Assembly (NCBI GenBank): GCA_026195255.1
Contig: JAPHSS010000017.1
Span: 1-64,000 of the forward strand
Length of the DNA: 64,000 nucleotides
Source of the DNA: Gammaproteobacteria bacterium
GTDB taxonomy: Bacteria; Pseudomonadota; Gammaproteobacteria; SZUA-229
Reading direction: 5' to 3'
Made by a program: the position numbers and the translations under genes. How positions within the stretch are numbered: the first letter of the stretch is position 1; the number at the start of each line of letters is the position of its first letter. The notes under the pieces are model-generated. The model did not search any database. It was not told the DNA's origin and was given only the letters and a program-made list of their open reading frames with translations. This document shows positions 54,304 to 62,420 of this stretch, in pieces.

Positions 54304-54380
54304 TTCCACAGAGACACGGAGCTCACGGAGAAAGGCATTTCTTCAAGTAATATCTCTGTGCCCTCCGTGTTTCTGTGGAG
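54304..54380. repeat. 27-bp imperfect inverted repeat between guaA and tadA
   Basis: Left arm 54304-54330 (TTCCACAGAGACACGGAG...) pairs with right arm 54354-54380 (...CTCCGTGTTTCTGTGGAG) over about 27 bp with few mismatches and a 23-base loop. It begins 5 bp after the guaA stop and covers the GGAG of the tadA ribosome binding site (54376-54383). It could terminate guaA transcription and hide the tadA site. Confidence 0.75.
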
Positions 54381-54395
54381 AAGTTTTTTTTCATA

Positions 54396-54860
54396 ATGTC
54401 TTTTTCTCATGAATACTGGATGCAACGTGCCATTCAGTTAGCGCAACAGGCCGCAAATGAAGATGAAGTGCCTGTTGGCGCTGTCATCGTAAAGGATAAT
54501 CAACTCATAGCAGAAGGCTGGAACCAGCCAATACAGTCACACGACCCTTCAGCTCATGCTGAAATTATGGCGATTCGAAATGCGGGTCAAGTTTTAAATA
54601 ATTATCGTTTAGTTGATACAACAATGTATGTCACATTAGAGCCCTGCTCTATGTGTGTGGGTGCCATCATTCATGCGCGAGTACAACGTCTGGTGTTTGG
54701 TGCAGCTGATTTAAAAACCGGTGCCACTGGCAGTGCAATAAACCTGCTTCATGATCCGATTCATAATCATAAAGTAAGCCTTACCAGCGGTGTGCTTGAA
54801 GAAGAGTGTAGGCTTTTGTTGCAAAACTTTTTTAAGCTAAAACGTAGCCAAAAGAAATAA
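54396..54860 (+). CDS. tadA: tRNA-specific adenosine deaminase
   Basis: 154 residues from the ATG at 54396, with a GGAGAAG ribosome binding site 11 bases ahead; a GTG 21 bases upstream would overlap that site. TadA deaminates A34 of tRNA(Arg) to inosine. The zinc deaminase signature is complete: HAEI (His and catalytic Glu) and PCSMC. The family's length and the C-terminal EECRLLLQNFF helix match. It may be co-transcribed with guaA, but the inverted repeat between them could limit this. Confidence 0.95.
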   Translation: MSFSHEYWMQRAIQLAQQAANEDEVPVGAVIVKDNQLIAEGWNQPIQSHDPSAHAEIMAIRNAGQVLNNYRLVDTTMYVTLEPCSMCVGAIIHARVQRLVFGAADLKTGATGSAINLLHDPIHNHKVSLTSGVLEEECRLLLQNFFKLKRSQKK

Positions 54861-54903
54861 AAATATTTTTTATTATCCTGTCATAAATAAGCAGATTTTC
54901 TGA

Positions 54904-57360
54904 TCAGGTTCTGGGGTCTAGTAAACTGCGGATTTTGTTGAGGAGTTCGCGGCTTTTATACGGTTTTCTTAACTGGTTCTCAAATAAATCATTATTAATA
55001 GAATCATTAGGCTGATGGTCATTAAAACCACTGGCAATTAAAATTTTAATATGTGGGTGCTTTTTTTTCATTTCAATAATTAGCTGGTTACCATCCATTT
55101 TAGGCATAATCATATCAGTCAGTACAAGGTCAATAGTTTCATTGTGTAATATTTTTAATGCTGCTTCACCATTTTCCGCACAAAAAACATTATAACCATG
55201 AGCGTATAATATGTCTTTTGTCAGCTCTAGTAATGCAGGTTCATCATCTACAATGAGTATCGTTTCATGGCCTTTGTTTTCTGTATCAGTTGTGTTTTTA
55301 ATATCTAGCTGTTCAGGTTCCTGGTGTTTTATATGACGCGGGAAGTAAATTGTAAAAGTTGATCCTTTGTTTTCAATAGAGTCAACGGTGATTGAGCCTT
55401 CGGATTGTTGCATAAGGCCGTAAACCTGACTAAGCCCAAGGCCGGTGCCACTTTCACCTTTAGTGCTAAAAAAGGGTTCAAATATTAACTCTTTAACCTG
55501 TGGACTCATGCCACAGCCAGAATCAGAAATAGTTAGTTGTGCATATTCCCCGACTTTTAAAGATAACTTTGTAACATCAGATTGTGAGATATTCACATTA
55601 TTAGTTTTAAATGTAAGTGTGCCATTATCAGGCATAGCATGCATTGCATTAATGCTTAAATTCAAAATTGCATCTGTCAACATCTGAGGGTCTACAAACA
55701 CGGGCCATATTTGATCGAATAAATCTAATTTTAATGTTATTTTTGCAGTTAGCGTTTTCTCCAGCATATGCTGGTTTTGTAATATTAATTCATTAATATT
55801 AGTGACCTGGGCATTGGGTGTACGTTTTCTTGAAAAATCGAGCAGTTTAGATGTTAGCGTTTTAGCGCGCTCACCTGCCTGTATAATATTTGACACATAA
55901 AGGTTATTTTTATTGTCTGTAATTTTTTCCTGTAATAACTCAGCGTAACCGGTCATTATACCTAACATGTTATTGAAATCGTGAGCGATGCCTCCGGTTA
56001 GCTTACCTAAGGCTTCCATTTTCTGACTATGTCGCAGCTGTTGTTCTGTTTCTATACGAGTAGTGATGTCTCTGGAGAGCATAATAAAGTGTTTGAGCGG
56101 AGTTTTAGAAGGTTTGAGTGCGGTAGATAATTCATACCAGTGAATGGTCTGATTTTTTTTAAGCTGAATTATCTGTCCCTGAGAGTAACCACTTTTAGCC
56201 GCTTCAGTTAATGCTGAATGTACCTCTTTTGCTACATGTTCAGGTAAAACTTCATCAATTAAATTGCCTATTAAAAGTTTTTTTTGAGCTGCAAGCAGTG
56301 TTAAATCACTAACCCATAGATTGAGATAGCGACCTTCCTCATCAAGTTCAAACAGCATGTCAGGTATGGCTTTTAAGGTAGCCGAAAAATCTGCATTAGC
56401 TTCATGTAAGGCATCTATAGCTCGTTGTCTTTCGGTAATATCTCTGGAAACACCCAGTAGACCAAATATGTTTCCTGCAGAGTCTTTTAAGGGGGTCTTT
56501 CTGGTGTCAAATATTCGAATTTCACCATTTACATTTGCCAGGTCGTTAGAGTTGAGTATGCTCTTACCTGATAAAGCCACTCTGTCATCATGTATAAAGC
56601 CTTTATTGCCTTTTTTGTCATTACCCATTACTAATTCAGGGTCCCAGCCATTCTCTATATCTGTGTTGCCAACCATTTCGTCTCGGCTTTTACCAACAGC
56701 GTTAGCGCACGCCTCATTGCATAAAATGGTTTGTAGTTGCGTATTTTTTACAAAAATCAGGTCGGGGGTGGAGTTAATGACATTGTTCAGGAGGCTTGTG
56801 GTTATCTCTAATTCATCTTGTGCAACTTGACGATCAGTATTATCGAATAAAGTAACAAGGTGTATATTTTTATATGAATCGGTTATGGATGCGGCTGACG
56901 CAATAATATAGCGAGTGCTATTATCTTTACACCTTACTTTTAATTCAACAGGTTTAAATGGGTCGCCAGATTTGATGGCATTGCTTAGGTGGTGTGACCA
57001 TGTAGTATTAACCCAGTTACGGTAATCTTCATCTGGGTATGCCTTTGGCCACCATGCATCTAATGTGGGTATGTCAGATAAATCATAACCAAAAGTTCTG
57101 GTAAAAGCGGGGTTTAGGTAAACGATATTTTCTTCATCATCATTTAATGCATAAGGTACGGGTGATGCGTCAATTATATTTTGAAACGGAATTCCAAAAT
57201 CATCCAGAAAGCTAGCGGGTTTAGTCTGAGAGGGCTCGTGTTGGTTGCTTGAACTCGACCGAAATTGCCTTAGTTGAAACTCAAGCCGAGCAATTTTTTC
57301 CTGCGCAGAGGTAAGCTGAATTAGCAGATTTTCATTTGTTGTGGAGTGTTTTTCGCTCAC
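54904..57360 (-). CDS. Soluble PAS-containing hybrid histidine kinase
   Basis: 818 residues without transmembrane helices. An N-terminal coiled coil (about 8-40) is followed by three PAS domains (about 60-185, 190-310, 320-440), with ITERQRAIDAL and ITTRIETEQQL linkers. The kinase core has an H-box GGIAHDFNNMLGIMTGY and ATPase motifs DSGCGM and GTGLGLSQVYGL, which is the NtrB-like HDFNN type. A C-terminal receiver has its phospho-acceptor in VLTDMIMPKMDG. Cytoplasmic PAS domains may sense redox or small ligands. No partner regulator lies nearby. Confidence 0.9.
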   Translation of the reverse strand: MSEKHSTTNENLLIQLTSAQEKIARLEFQLRQFRSSSSNQHEPSQTKPASFLDDFGIPFQNIIDASPVPYALNDDEENIVYLNPAFTRTFGYDLSDIPTLDAWWPKAYPDEDYRNWVNTTWSHHLSNAIKSGDPFKPVELKVRCKDNSTRYIIASAASITDSYKNIHLVTLFDNTDRQVAQDELEITTSLLNNVINSTPDLIFVKNTQLQTILCNEACANAVGKSRDEMVGNTDIENGWDPELVMGNDKKGNKGFIHDDRVALSGKSILNSNDLANVNGEIRIFDTRKTPLKDSAGNIFGLLGVSRDITERQRAIDALHEANADFSATLKAIPDMLFELDEEGRYLNLWVSDLTLLAAQKKLLIGNLIDEVLPEHVAKEVHSALTEAAKSGYSQGQIIQLKKNQTIHWYELSTALKPSKTPLKHFIMLSRDITTRIETEQQLRHSQKMEALGKLTGGIAHDFNNMLGIMTGYAELLQEKITDNKNNLYVSNIIQAGERAKTLTSKLLDFSRKRTPNAQVTNINELILQNQHMLEKTLTAKITLKLDLFDQIWPVFVDPQMLTDAILNLSINAMHAMPDNGTLTFKTNNVNISQSDVTKLSLKVGEYAQLTISDSGCGMSPQVKELIFEPFFSTKGESGTGLGLSQVYGLMQQSEGSITVDSIENKGSTFTIYFPRHIKHQEPEQLDIKNTTDTENKGHETILIVDDEPALLELTKDILYAHGYNVFCAENGEAALKILHNETIDLVLTDMIMPKMDGNQLIIEMKKKHPHIKILIASGFNDHQPNDSINNDLFENQLRKPYKSRELLNKIRSLLDPRT

Positions 57361-57729
57361 ATTTTATAACCTGTCAATAGCATATCCAGTAAGTGAGTCC
57401 TTTTAGATGCTGCTTGATAAATTAGACGTCCATTCAAACAGTATAGATTAAGATTTAACAATCGGCATTGTTAATCTGAATATTCATGGCGATTTTTTTT
57501 AAAATATTAACAATTTAAGTAGATGTTCTAAGTTCAGAAAAGCCTGTTCTATAACGCGTTTTGGCTCATGTTGGTAGCTAAATTGGAAAAACAGTATCCA
57601 GCAGAGGCTACCCAATAGGATCGGGCTCGATTGCTTTGTTTGATGATAGATGCTTAGGAAAACTATAATCTGTTGTCAGACAATCGAATCTAAGCCTGAT
57701 TACTGCACTAATTGTAAACATGCATAGTT
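57361..57729. other. Intergenic region between selD and the PAS hybrid kinase
   Basis: No credible coding frame. A near-perfect hairpin lies at 57451-57477 (AGATTTAACAAT / ATTGTTAATCT, CGGC loop), close to the kinase start. No selC tRNA, SECIS element or mnmH was seen beside selD. Confidence 0.4.
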
Positions 57730-58767
57730 TTAAACAATTTTAATTAATGGTAAATCAGGCGAAGCAGTAAGCAGTTCCCCGAAAGATGATAATTCAAGAT
57801 CTAATGTTTTTGCAAAATTAATAAACTCAATTGCAAAATCATTTTTAACTGCAACTAACAAACCACCAGAAGTTTGTGGATCACAGAGAATTTTTTTCTG
57901 TGTATCGGTCATGTTCCCTAATTTATGGGCATAACTATCAAAATTACGTTGTGCACCACCTGGTGAACAGCCCAATGAAATATAATTTTCAACTTCTGCT
58001 AATTTTGGAACTGCGGAATATTTAATCTGTGCGTGTACATTACTGCCTTCACAGATTTCTGATAAGTGTCCCATTAAACCAAAACCAGTTACATCCGTCA
58101 TTGCAGTAACATATGGTAACCTGGCAAACTCTGCACCGGCATTGTTTAACTGACACATAATTTCAGAGGCTAAATGTTTATGTTCGTCTTTTAATAGTTT
58201 CTTTTTTTCTGCGGTGGTTAATATGCCAATGCCAAGCGGTTTAGTAAGAAAAATTTGGCAGCCCGGAGTTGCCATATCATTTCGTTTTAATAAAGTATTA
58301 TCAACAGTCCCGGTAACGGCTAAACCAAAAATAGGTTCAGGTGTATCAATCGAATGACCTCCGGCCAATGGAATACCCGCTAATTTACAGGCATGCCGTC
58401 CACCCTCTATAACCTGAGAAGCCACATCGGTGCCAAGCTTACTGATGGGCCAGCCAAAAATAGCAATTGCCATTAAAGGGGTGCCACCCATTGCATAAAT
58501 ATCACTAATTGCATTGGTAGCGGCAATCTGTCCGAATTCAAAGGGGTCATCTACGATAGGCATAAAAAAATCGGTTGTACTGACAACCGAGCTGCCATTA
58601 CCTAAATCAAATACGGCTGCATCGTCTTTAGTATCGTTACCCACCAATAACCGAGGATCTGTAAAAGGAGCAGAGGAGGTTTTTAAAATATCTTCCAGTA
58701 GCGCGGGCGCAATTTTACAACCGCAACCAGCACCATGGCTGTATTCTGTTAATTTGATTTGTGTCAT
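57730..58767 (-). CDS. selD: Selenide, water dikinase
   Basis: 345 residues. Makes selenophosphate from selenide and ATP for selenocysteine and/or 2-selenouridine. The active-site segment is GAGCGCK with Cys15, Cys17 and Lys18, so it is the Cys form, not a selenoprotein. ATP-binding motifs include [10 protein letters not shown] and [16 protein letters not shown]. Neither selA/selB nor mnmH (selU) lies nearby, so which selenium pathway it feeds cannot be decided here. The ATG start matches the family N-terminus. Confidence 0.95.
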   Translation of the reverse strand: MTQIKLTEYSHGAGCGCKIAPALLEDILKTSSAPFTDPRLLVGNDTKDDAAVFDLGNGSSVVSTTDFFMPIVDDPFEFGQIAATNAISDIYAMGGTPLMAIAIFGWPISKLGTDVASQVIEGGRHACKLAGIPLAGGHSIDTPEPIFGLAVTGTVDNTLLKRNDMATPGCQIFLTKPLGIGILTTAEKKKLLKDEHKHLASEIMCQLNNAGAEFARLPYVTAMTDVTGFGLMGHLSEICEGSNVHAQIKYSAVPKLAEVENYISLGCSPGGAQRNFDSYAHKLGNMTDTQKKILCDPQTSGGLLVAVKNDFAIEFINFAKTLDLELSSFGELLTASPDLPLIKIV

Positions 58768-58860
58768 ATTCAGGCTTAGCGTTCAATAGGCTAAAAGGAG
58801 CGTTAGTATACCTTTATACTCGACAAAAATTGAATTGTTTTTGGCCGATGATATCTTTTT

Positions 58861-58894
58861 AACTCGTTCCCACGCGAGAACATTGGAACGAGTT
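58861..58894. repeat. REP-like repeat, GTTCCC family, copy 5
   Basis: Perfect 10-bp outer arms (AACTCGTTCC and complement) around CACGCGAGAACATT, a variant of the repeat at 15.5 and 18 kb. It lies 7 bp after the stop of the glyoxalase-fold gene and upstream of selD, where it could act as an RNA hairpin. Confidence 0.7.
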
Positions 58895-58901
58895 AAACCT
58901 T

Positions 58902-59396
58902 CTAGTAAGCACCCTGTGAATAAGTCAATTCATAACTGTGTGAATAAACTTCAAAGATGAGACCAAATGGATCTTCGACGTAACACATCCTGTAGGGCTT
59001 TTCTCCAGGGTAGTATTCGCGGATAGGCATCCTCTGTTTTCCTCCGTGTTCGACAATTTTTTTTACGAGACCTTCAATGTCCGGGTCCTGAACACAAAAG
59101 TGAAAGGTACTCGTCTTCCAGTACTCAAAGTCTTTTGGGGTTTCATTGTTTTTAAATTCAAACATCTCGACGCCAATTTTATCACCAGTAGACATGTGTG
59201 CGATTTTGAAAGAGCCCCAGCCCTGACCAAATACATCAATACACATTTGTCCTATTGGCGTGTTTGACTCTTCGGTAATGATGGTGGGTTCCATTATGTG
59301 ATACCAGCCCATAACTTCGCTATAGAATTTGGCTGCTTTCTCAACATCTGGGACGGAAATTCCTATATGCGAAAATGTTCTTGGGTATGTGCTCAT
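58902..59396 (-). CDS. Glyoxalase/VOC-fold dioxygenase-like protein
   Basis: 164 residues. The VOC fold starts with FSHIGISVPDVEKAAKFYSEVMGW and has a second module beginning FHFCVQDPDIEGL and ending in CYVEDPFGLIFEVYSHS, giving His, His and Glu as likely metal ligands. It is longer and different from the protein at 33631. AGGA precedes the ATG. Many relatives are lactoylglutathione lyases or dioxygenases of small aromatic compounds; the substrate is unknown. It stands alone on the minus strand. Confidence 0.85.
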   Translation of the reverse strand: MSTYPRTFSHIGISVPDVEKAAKFYSEVMGWYHIMEPTIITEESNTPIGQMCIDVFGQGWGSFKIAHMSTGDKIGVEMFEFKNNETPKDFEYWKTSTFHFCVQDPDIEGLVKKIVEHGGKQRMPIREYYPGEKPYRMCYVEDPFGLIFEVYSHSYELTYSQGAY

Positions 59397-59486
59397 ATTT
59401 ATTCCTTGTTTTAAAAGTTAATACCATCATAATTTGCCGACTGAAACGTAGCCTAAGGAGGTGAATTAGTTGGCATTGTTAAACAC

Positions 59487-59735
59487 TTACTGGCTCATGA
59501 TTTTCAAAGCAATATAGGGTGCAACTATAAAAACTAATGTGACAATTTTATAATGGCTCAAAAAATCAAAATACTTAGAACTTAATTCCTTTTCATCTAT
59601 ATCAAACATCTTGCTATGAATTGAAGATATTGAGCCTCTCATAAACATAAGAATTATAGTGGCTAGAACAAGATAAGCAAGATTGATTACTGATGCCCAT
59701 CCTAAAAACTCAGTTAATTGTGAAATATTAATCAT
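59487..59735 (-). CDS. Small two-helix membrane protein (DUF6868-like)
   Basis: 82 residues from the ATG at 59735, with AGAGGAAA just ahead. Two hydrophobic helices (about residues 12-30 and 60-78) flank a charged cytoplasmic or periplasmic loop with HSKMFDIDEKELSSKYFDFL. The layout matches small proteins annotated as DUF6868, of unknown function. The gene lies downstream of the interrupted lipoprotein gene at 59817 on the same strand, so the two may once have been one unit. Confidence 0.6.
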   Translation of the reverse strand: MINISQLTEFLGWASVINLAYLVLATIILMFMRGSISSIHSKMFDIDEKELSSKYFDFLSHYKIVTLVFIVAPYIALKIMSQ

Positions 59736-59816
59736 AACGTTTCCTCTTGTTGATTGCCTGTGATGCATATAAGTTATTACTACGAGACAAAGAAACTGGC
59801 CAAACTAAAATATTAC

Positions 59817-60017
59817 TCACCTATAACTTTCTTTTCGCTCACGCTCATATTTATCATATGATTTATTTGCGTTTTACATACACTCCTCATACTGAGATGG
59901 TGGAAGTTTAGTGCACTCAAATCTATTGCTCGTCTGGATGCTTTCGTAAGTTCCTCTGCTCGAACAACCAGCGATAATAATAAAAATCTGCAACTCCACT
60001 TTCATTATTTTTTGCAT
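59817..60017 (-). pseudogene. Small lipoprotein gene interrupted by an in-frame stop
   Basis: From an ATG at 60017 (or 60005) a frame encodes a lipobox IAGC (Cys18), then SSRGTYESIQTSNRFEC and KLPPSQYEECM, and stops at TAA (59874-59876). Reading on in the same frame gives NANKSYDKYERERKESYR and then TGA at 59817-59819. The pattern up to and past the stop is that of small lipoproteins in which CSSRG, then YE-x-IQ, then NRxEC, then LPPSQYEEC, then SYDEYERERK occur in one chain. So a single nonsense codon, probably from CAA, GAA or AAA, seems to split the gene. Too short for most gene callers. It may still make a truncated lipoprotein. Confidence 0.7.
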
Positions 60018-60024
60018 GGTGATT

Positions 60025-60408
60025 TTATTCTCGGGTGTTTTTAATGTAGACTAATGCATCATTAATATTATTAAATATTTGCATATCTATACCTTTATTT
60101 TCATTCTTAACCCTGAAAATATTAGACATACCTTTAGCTATATCCTTAGTGGCAACAAAACATGTGCCTTGAAGTTTTTTATGTTTTGTAAGTTGCGCTA
60201 ACTTATTAGAAATTTGCTCTGATTGATAATAACCAAAATCAAAATTATCTGTTTCTGAAAAATCTACAAGCTCATAAAATGGTTTGTTTATTCTATTATC
60301 TTCAAGTACTGAATCAATATAAGAAAGTACTTCTTTAACAGTGACTGTGTTCGTAACTTTGGTATGTATATATCCATGATTTGAGTTGTATTCGTAACTT
60401 ATGCTCAT
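60025..60408 (-). CDS. SpoIIAA-like (STAS-fold) small protein
   Basis: 127 residues from the ATG at 60408, chosen because CAGG precedes it and because the longer frame would be a poor, Ile/Tyr-rich stretch. The layout repeats that of the protein at 7875: an opening strand pair (YEYNSNHGYIHTKVT), a middle FYELVDFSETDNF segment and a closing helix NNINDALVYIKNT. Such proteins are SpoIIAA-like with no defined function. Two direct repeats TGCCATATATA at 60479-60489 and 60499-60509 lie upstream and might bind a regulator. The fold call is by pattern only. Confidence 0.6.
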   Translation of the reverse strand: MSISYEYNSNHGYIHTKVTNTVTVKEVLSYIDSVLEDNRINKPFYELVDFSETDNFDFGYYQSEQISNKLAQLTKHKKLQGTCFVATKDIAKGMSNIFRVKNENKGIDMQIFNNINDALVYIKNTRE

Positions 60409-60763
60409 TTTATATACCTGACAGTGATTTATAGAGAGTGCCTGATATTGGAAATAATGCTTAATATTAATAATAAGATGCCATATATAACTATAAATTG
60501 CCATATATAGTCATATACCTATATGGTATTACCTATCATTTATTTAAATTTGTTTTTAACTAATTTAAACCTTTGATTTACAGGTATATTTTTCGGTGTT
60601 TGTTACTACATCGATCCCGACTCAAAGAGGGTTTAATTTCTGTATAAACTGTCTACCTAAGTTGATATCTATATTAGTTTTGTCTCACTAACGTCTATTA
60701 TTAAAAAGACTAAGCGTACATGACTATTTGATTAAATTACATTTACATGCCATATTCACACTT
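60409..60763. other. AT-rich divergent region upstream of the czc-type operon
   Basis: Separates the SpoIIAA-like gene from the czcI-like gene. TGCCATATATA is repeated at 60479-60489 and 60499-60509, 20 bp apart. No MerR- or CzcR-type operator could be recognised, and no regulator gene lies next to the operon within the window. No other gene was seen. Confidence 0.4.
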
Positions 60764-61078
60764 ATGAAATCACCGATTCTTACATTGCTCATCCTCTTCA
60801 GCTTGCTGGCTGTTAATATCGCCTCAGCAATGAATATGCATATAGAGGAATCAGGTGAGTCACATCTGGCACACATTCAGGGTGAAGCAGAGCTAGCAAG
60901 TAATAATAATGAAGCTGATTGCGATGATCATTCGTGCCACTTGTCATTACATATGCTCGGCATCATCTCGAATATAGATTCAATTTTTCCTGTTACGGGG
61001 TTTATGGCTCTCATCAATTTCGATGATTCAATTAAATATCAAGACCTGGATCCCCCTTCTGAACCTCCTCAAGCCTGA
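60764..61078 (+). CDS. czcI: CzcI-like small exported protein
   Basis: 104 residues from the ATG at 60764 (the longer frame begins at TTG). A signal peptide at residues 1-21 is followed by a mature part with many metal ligands: MNMHIEE, ESHLAHIQ, then CDDHSCHLSLHM. It ends in a Pro-rich PPSEPPQA. This composition, length and position directly upstream of czcC match CzcI, a small regulatory protein of cobalt-zinc-cadmium efflux operons in Cupriavidus. Overall similarity is low in the family, so the name rests mostly on context. Confidence 0.65.
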   Translation: MKSPILTLLILFSLLAVNIASAMNMHIEESGESHLAHIQGEAELASNNNEADCDDHSCHLSLHMLGIISNIDSIFPVTGFMALINFDDSIKYQDLDPPSEPPQA

Positions 61079-61150
61079 TTTATAAAATTTTAAGCATGTT
61101 GTGAATTTAGTTCATAACCTGTATTTGGTTTTTTAAATCAGGAACAACAC

Positions 61151-62419
61151 ATGAATATTGTAAATCCCCGGTCGTTTGCTGTGTGGGGCCCTGTATTTGC
61201 CTTTACTATGATGGTGAATACGCTAGTAGTGGCCTCAGAGATTACCAGCAAGGCGCCAGCGTCATTAAGTAGTTTCATTCTGCGTTTTATTAACGATCAT
61301 CCAGATTTAATCGTTGCAAAAGCGCAGCTTGGATCAGCTAAAGCTATATTGCGTGCCTCTGATCAGGCTGTATTTAACCCGCAGCTTGAGTTTGAATATG
61401 AGGAAACCGATGTAACCACAAAAAGCATTGGTATTAGACAAACGATTGACTGGGGTGATCAACAAGGTAGTCGTAAAGCAGTCTCAAAAGCAGAGTTACA
61501 TAAGGCAGAAGCAGATTATGCAATCGCCACTCAATCTCTAATTAGTGATCTACTAAAGCACCTCGCTGAAAAACAGACGAAAAGTAAATTATCTAATCTT
61601 AGTGACGAAACTTTGAAATTAATGAAGGAATTTAAGGATATTTCAGAGCGCCGTTATCTAGCCGGTGATTTAAGTCAGGTCGAGTTGAATCTAGCACGAC
61701 TGGCTTACAATCAGGCACTAATGGAGCAGGCCAATATGATGTCAGATATGTCTGCAGCGCGTGAAAAGTTGAGAGCCTTAACAGGTTCTATGCCAGACCA
61801 TATACCCGCTTTACCCGAGTTATTTTTCGAACCAAAACTGAATCATAATCTTGAAGTTTTTATACAAAAACTGCCGGCTATTCGTAGTTTGCTAGCGGAT
61901 ACACAGGTTACTAAACAGCAGGTTTTATTACGCAAAAGCGAGACCGCCTGGAACCCGACTATTGGTATTTCTGCCGGTTCAGAAGGTGATGAATCTCTAG
62001 TCGGTTTAAATCTTAGCATTCCGTTAAATATTCGTAATAACTACAGTGCAGAAGTCGATGCTGCACAGCAAGTTTTTATTGCAAGTGAGCAACGTACGCA
62101 TATGGCATACCGTGATACTCGCGCAAATCTTATCGCGACAACTGAGCGCTACCGTAATTTATTAAATGCATGGAATAACTGGCGTGACTACAGTGGTGAC
62201 AATGTTCAGCAACAATTGCGACTGATAAAAAAACTTTGGCGGGCAGGTGATCTTAGTGCGTCAGAGTATTTATTGCAGCTAAAGCAGGCGCTTGAAACGC
62301 AAGCGACAGGTGTTGAGTTGCGTAACCAGCTTTGGCTAGTTGCTTTCGACTGGATGAGTATGACCGACAGCATTGATGACTGGTTAGGCATCAATATCGA
62401 ATTATTGGGAAACAGTTAA
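61151..62419 (+). CDS. czcC: CzcC-type outer-membrane efflux protein (TolC family)
   Basis: 422 residues with a signal peptide (about residues 1-29) and AGGA before the ATG. The two-repeat TolC fold is seen in long helices with LAYNQALMEQANMMSDMSAAREKLRALTG and matching NLSIPLNIRNNYSAEVDAA. In CzcCBA it forms the outer-membrane exit duct of the RND pump for zinc, cobalt or cadmium. The stop is 1 bp ahead of the adaptor gene, so the operon is tight. Metal specificity cannot be read from this subunit. Confidence 0.9.
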   Translation: MNIVNPRSFAVWGPVFAFTMMVNTLVVASEITSKAPASLSSFILRFINDHPDLIVAKAQLGSAKAILRASDQAVFNPQLEFEYEETDVTTKSIGIRQTIDWGDQQGSRKAVSKAELHKAEADYAIATQSLISDLLKHLAEKQTKSKLSNLSDETLKLMKEFKDISERRYLAGDLSQVELNLARLAYNQALMEQANMMSDMSAAREKLRALTGSMPDHIPALPELFFEPKLNHNLEVFIQKLPAIRSLLADTQVTKQQVLLRKSETAWNPTIGISAGSEGDESLVGLNLSIPLNIRNNYSAEVDAAQQVFIASEQRTHMAYRDTRANLIATTERYRNLLNAWNNWRDYSGDNVQQQLRLIKKLWRAGDLSASEYLLQLKQALETQATGVELRNQLWLVAFDWMSMTDSIDDWLGINIELLGNS

Positions 62420-62420
62420 C

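Noticed and set aside
57730..58767. SelD as a selenoprotein
   Set aside because: The active-site position is a Cys codon and there is no in-frame TGA or SECIS-like element.
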